From contig JAGHCC010000340.1 of NCBI GenBank assembly GCA_021160685.1, positions 1 to 5,919 on the forward strand: a stretch of 5,919 nucleotides of DNA, read 5' to 3'. The notes below the pieces were generated by a model, which was given only the letters and a program-made list of their open reading frames with translations, was not told the origin of the DNA and did not search any database. This DNA comes from Desulfobulbaceae bacterium (GTDB taxonomy: Bacteria > Desulfobacterota > Desulfobulbia > Desulfobulbales > SURF-16). A program made the translations under genes and the position numbers. Below, in pieces: positions 3,830 through 5,919 of the stretch (its first letter is position 1; each line of letters opens with the position of its first letter).

Positions 3830-5919
3830 CATATAATCAATCCTTCAACACCCCAAACTTCCCCCTCATCAGCGCATAGACCGACATCATCCCGATAAGC
3901 CTCCAAATTGCATAAAACCGGATATTGCTCATCAATTATTTCAAGTGCGCCGGCATTTTGTAAGGCTTTGAATTCATTCTCCCGCACAGAAACACTGTAT
4001 TGTTGCAGTTTTCGGAGAACCGAGCGGGGAAAATCCGTGTAGCGCAACTCCTGCACCAGTTTTTCCGCTTGCTGTTCTTTTGGCACGATCACGCCAATAC
4101 TTTCATCCTCAATAAAGCAAAAATCCTGTGCAACCTCTCGAAAGGGAAAATAAAGATCGGCCGTCAATTGTTTCCTAGAAGGAAAACGCGACAGAATTTT
4201 TTTCTTATCCAACTCCTGCACGTCGTACAGCAACTCAAAATAACGCCTCATCACCTCCAAACCTATCAGATCAACATCAGGCAAACTACGCAGTGCCTCA
4301 CCGGCCCGCGACGCACAACGTTTCAGCCACGGCATCCGTACCGGCGTTTCCGGTTCATAGACATAAACCTGGCCGAGCTCGCCGATTTTATTCATTTCCC
4401 CTTCTCGGTTGCAGCGTCCCGCTGCCTGAGCAATGGAATCAAGTCCGGCCATGGCCCGATAGACTACCGGAAAATCGAGATCGACCCCAGCCTCAACCAG
4501 CGATGTCGAAACCACCCGGCAGGGTTTATCTTTTTTAAGACAAACACGAATATTAGCCAATACTCGCCTGCGATGTTCTGGATACATATTGGTCGACAGG
4601 TGAAAAATACCATCCACAGCTTCAATCCTTTCAAACAACTTGCGCGCCTGCGGCTTGGTGGAAACAATACACAAAATCTGCTCTTCCGCCTCAATCTTTA
4701 CAGCTAACTCCTCATCCGTCAATTTACCGACAAAAATCACTTGGGTGCGGCGCAACTCTTCGTAAAGCTGCTGTGGTTGTCTGATGATCTCGTTGATTTC
4801 CGGCAAAGCGGTACGCAAATTACTACTGTCATCTAGCGCCGGTTGAGTTGCGGTACAGAGAACAACCGTGCAACCGTAGCGCTCAACCAGTTCACGCAGT
4901 GCCGCCAGACAGGGTTCAAGATATTCGGTTGGAATCGCCTGAGCCTCATCCAGCACAATCACGCTGCCGGCAATATTGTGCAACTTGCGACAACGAGAGG
5001 GCTTGTTGCTGAACAGAGATTCGAAAAACTGTACATTAGTGGTCACCACAACCGGCGCATCCCAATTCTCTGACGCCAGACCTCGCCGTCGATTGTAGTC
5101 CACCTCTTCAGGATCATCCTTCTCTTTAAAATTACAGTGATGCTCAAGCACTTGTTCGCGCCCAAGAATCTTCTGAAATACTTCGGCATTCTGCTCGATA
5201 ATTGAGGTGAAAGGAATGGCGTAGATCACACGTCGAAGATTATTTTCAACTGCATGATCCAATGCAAACGCCAAAGAGGAGAGGGTTTTGCCACCACCGG
5301 TCGGAACGGTCAGAGAAAAAATTTGTCGAGGAGATACGGCCTTGGTGCGACATTGTCCCAGAATCTCCTGACGCAACCGGTTGACCGGTGTTTTTTTCGC
5401 AACTTTGGAGAGCTTCAGCAGATGAGAATCAAGTTTCTCTTTCATGTCGATAATCTGCTGCGTATTGGCGACTGGTCTTTCCTGAGCTTTATCCGGTGAG
5501 CAAAATGCTTCAGTATCAATAAAATCTGCATCGACCAGGCAAGAAAAAATCATCCGCGTAAAAAATGCCAGGCTAAATCCAATCCTTTTCTCATCCAGTT
5601 TTTTAAAGGGCGGCAAAAGATTAATTTCAATATCGGCCTTTGGCGGCAAGGAAACACCCGGTGGCACTTTGTGCTTGAGCCGGTAGTGCAATTCTGTTTC
5701 TTGCATGCCGCCGTCAGGCAAACCACCATGATGCCCAGCAATTACATAGGACAGCAATAAACCAAGCTGTCCGGCATTCTCCTTTGCCAACCGCGCCCCG
5801 AAGGATGAGTGATCAACCCGTTGAGAACTACCTTCCAGTCGCCGTTGGAAGGCAGCCACAGCTTTTCCGGCATCATGCAACCGTCCGGCCGCCTTCCCCC
5901 AGTCCCCGGCCCCAAAAAC
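3829..5919 (-). CDS. cas3: Cas3 HD nuclease-helicase, N-terminus outside window
   Basis: The frame is open to the window edge, with 696 residues visible; family length suggests that a few dozen N-terminal residues are missing. Cas3 is recruited by target-bound Cascade, nicks and unwinds DNA with its SF2 helicase, and degrades it with its HD nuclease. Visible numbering from 5919: HD motif LHDAGK (14-19), DHSSFGA (36-42), AGHHGG (61-66) and VDADF (129-133); Walker A TGGGKT (207-212); motif II DEAQ (324-327); TAT motif III (356-358); motif V STSLVEAGVDLDF (471-483); motif VI QAAGRCNREG (498-507). All look intact, so the enzyme should be active. A TTG at 5880-5878 is an internal Leu of LHDAGK, not the start, since FGAGDWGKAAGR just before it also fits the family. 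The first HD-domain histidine is off the edge. The cas3 promoter is also outside. Confidence 0.96.
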   Translation of the reverse strand, partial: VFGAGDWGKAAGRLHDAGKAVAAFQRRLEGSSQRVDHSSFGARLAKENAGQLGLLLSYVIAGHHGGLPDGGMQETELHYRLKHKVPPGVSLPPKADIEINLLPPFKKLDEKRIGFSLAFFTRMIFSCLVDADFIDTEAFCSPDKAQERPVANTQQIIDMKEKLDSHLLKLSKVAKKTPVNRLRQEILGQCRTKAVSPRQIFSLTVPTGGGKTLSSLAFALDHAVENNLRRVIYAIPFTSIIEQNAEVFQKILGREQVLEHHCNFKEKDDPEEVDYNRRRGLASENWDAPVVVTTNVQFFESLFSNKPSRCRKLHNIAGSVIVLDEAQAIPTEYLEPCLAALRELVERYGCTVVLCTATQPALDDSSNLRTALPEINEIIRQPQQLYEELRRTQVIFVGKLTDEELAVKIEAEEQILCIVSTKPQARKLFERIEAVDGIFHLSTNMYPEHRRRVLANIRVCLKKDKPCRVVSTSLVEAGVDLDFPVVYRAMAGLDSIAQAAGRCNREGEMNKIGELGQVYVYEPETPVRMPWLKRCASRAGEALRSLPDVDLIGLEVMRRYFELLYDVQELDKKKILSRFPSRKQLTADLYFPFREVAQDFCFIEDESIGVIVPKEQQAEKLVQELRYTDFPRSVLRKLQQYSVSVRENEFKALQNAGALEIIDEQYPVLCNLEAYRDDVGLCADEGEVWGVEGLII

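Noticed and set aside
5878..5880. TTG as the cas3 start codon
   Set aside because: It encodes the Leu of the catalytic LHDAGK motif, and the frame with family-like sequence continues upstream to the window edge.

Overview
This window holds the effector part of a type I-C CRISPR-Cas locus, all on the minus strand. In transcription order (high to low coordinates) it carries cas3 (N-terminus cut by the window edge), a 290-bp intergenic region, cas5c, cas8c with an internal cas11c, and cas7, then a 5'-fragment of a BRO-N family gene cut by the other edge. Gene identities rest on strong family motifs. The organism cannot be fixed from the sequence. Strong purine-rich Shine-Dalgarno sites, a sigma70-like promoter and moderate GC by eye suggest a mesophilic Gram-negative bacterium; Desulfobacterota (Desulfuromonas/Geobacter-like) is a guess only.

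The operon is tightly packed. cas5c and cas8c overlap by 4 nt (ATGA). The cas7 Shine-Dalgarno site lies inside the last cas8c codons. A perfect AGGAGG inside cas8c sits 5 nt before an in-frame GTG, exactly where I-C systems start the separate small subunit Cas11c. Cas5c would process pre-crRNA. Cas5c, Cas7, Cas8c and Cas11c would form Cascade, which recruits Cas3 to cut DNA. The usual adaptation genes (cas4-cas1-cas2) are not where they normally follow cas7; a BRO-N gene is there instead.

The most interesting part is the cas3-cas5c intergenic region. Read on the minus strand it contains: a sigma70-like promoter (TTGACT-17-TATCTT); a 24-codon mini-ORF with a strong Shine-Dalgarno site whose five arginines all use AGA, AGG or CGA; one degenerate but structurally intact I-C CRISPR repeat; a 35-nt spacer-like purine-rich stretch; and a large hairpin just before the cas5c ribosome binding site. 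The spacer-like stretch matches 13 of 17 bases of a site preceded by TTC, the I-C PAM, just upstream of that promoter and overlapping the cas3 stop codon. This layout resembles the CreR/CreA family of CRISPR-repeat-like RNAs that guide Cascade to repress cas or toxin promoters, and the mini-ORF recalls CreT-type rare-arginine-codon toxins. The parts are visible in the sequence; the regulatory function is inferred.
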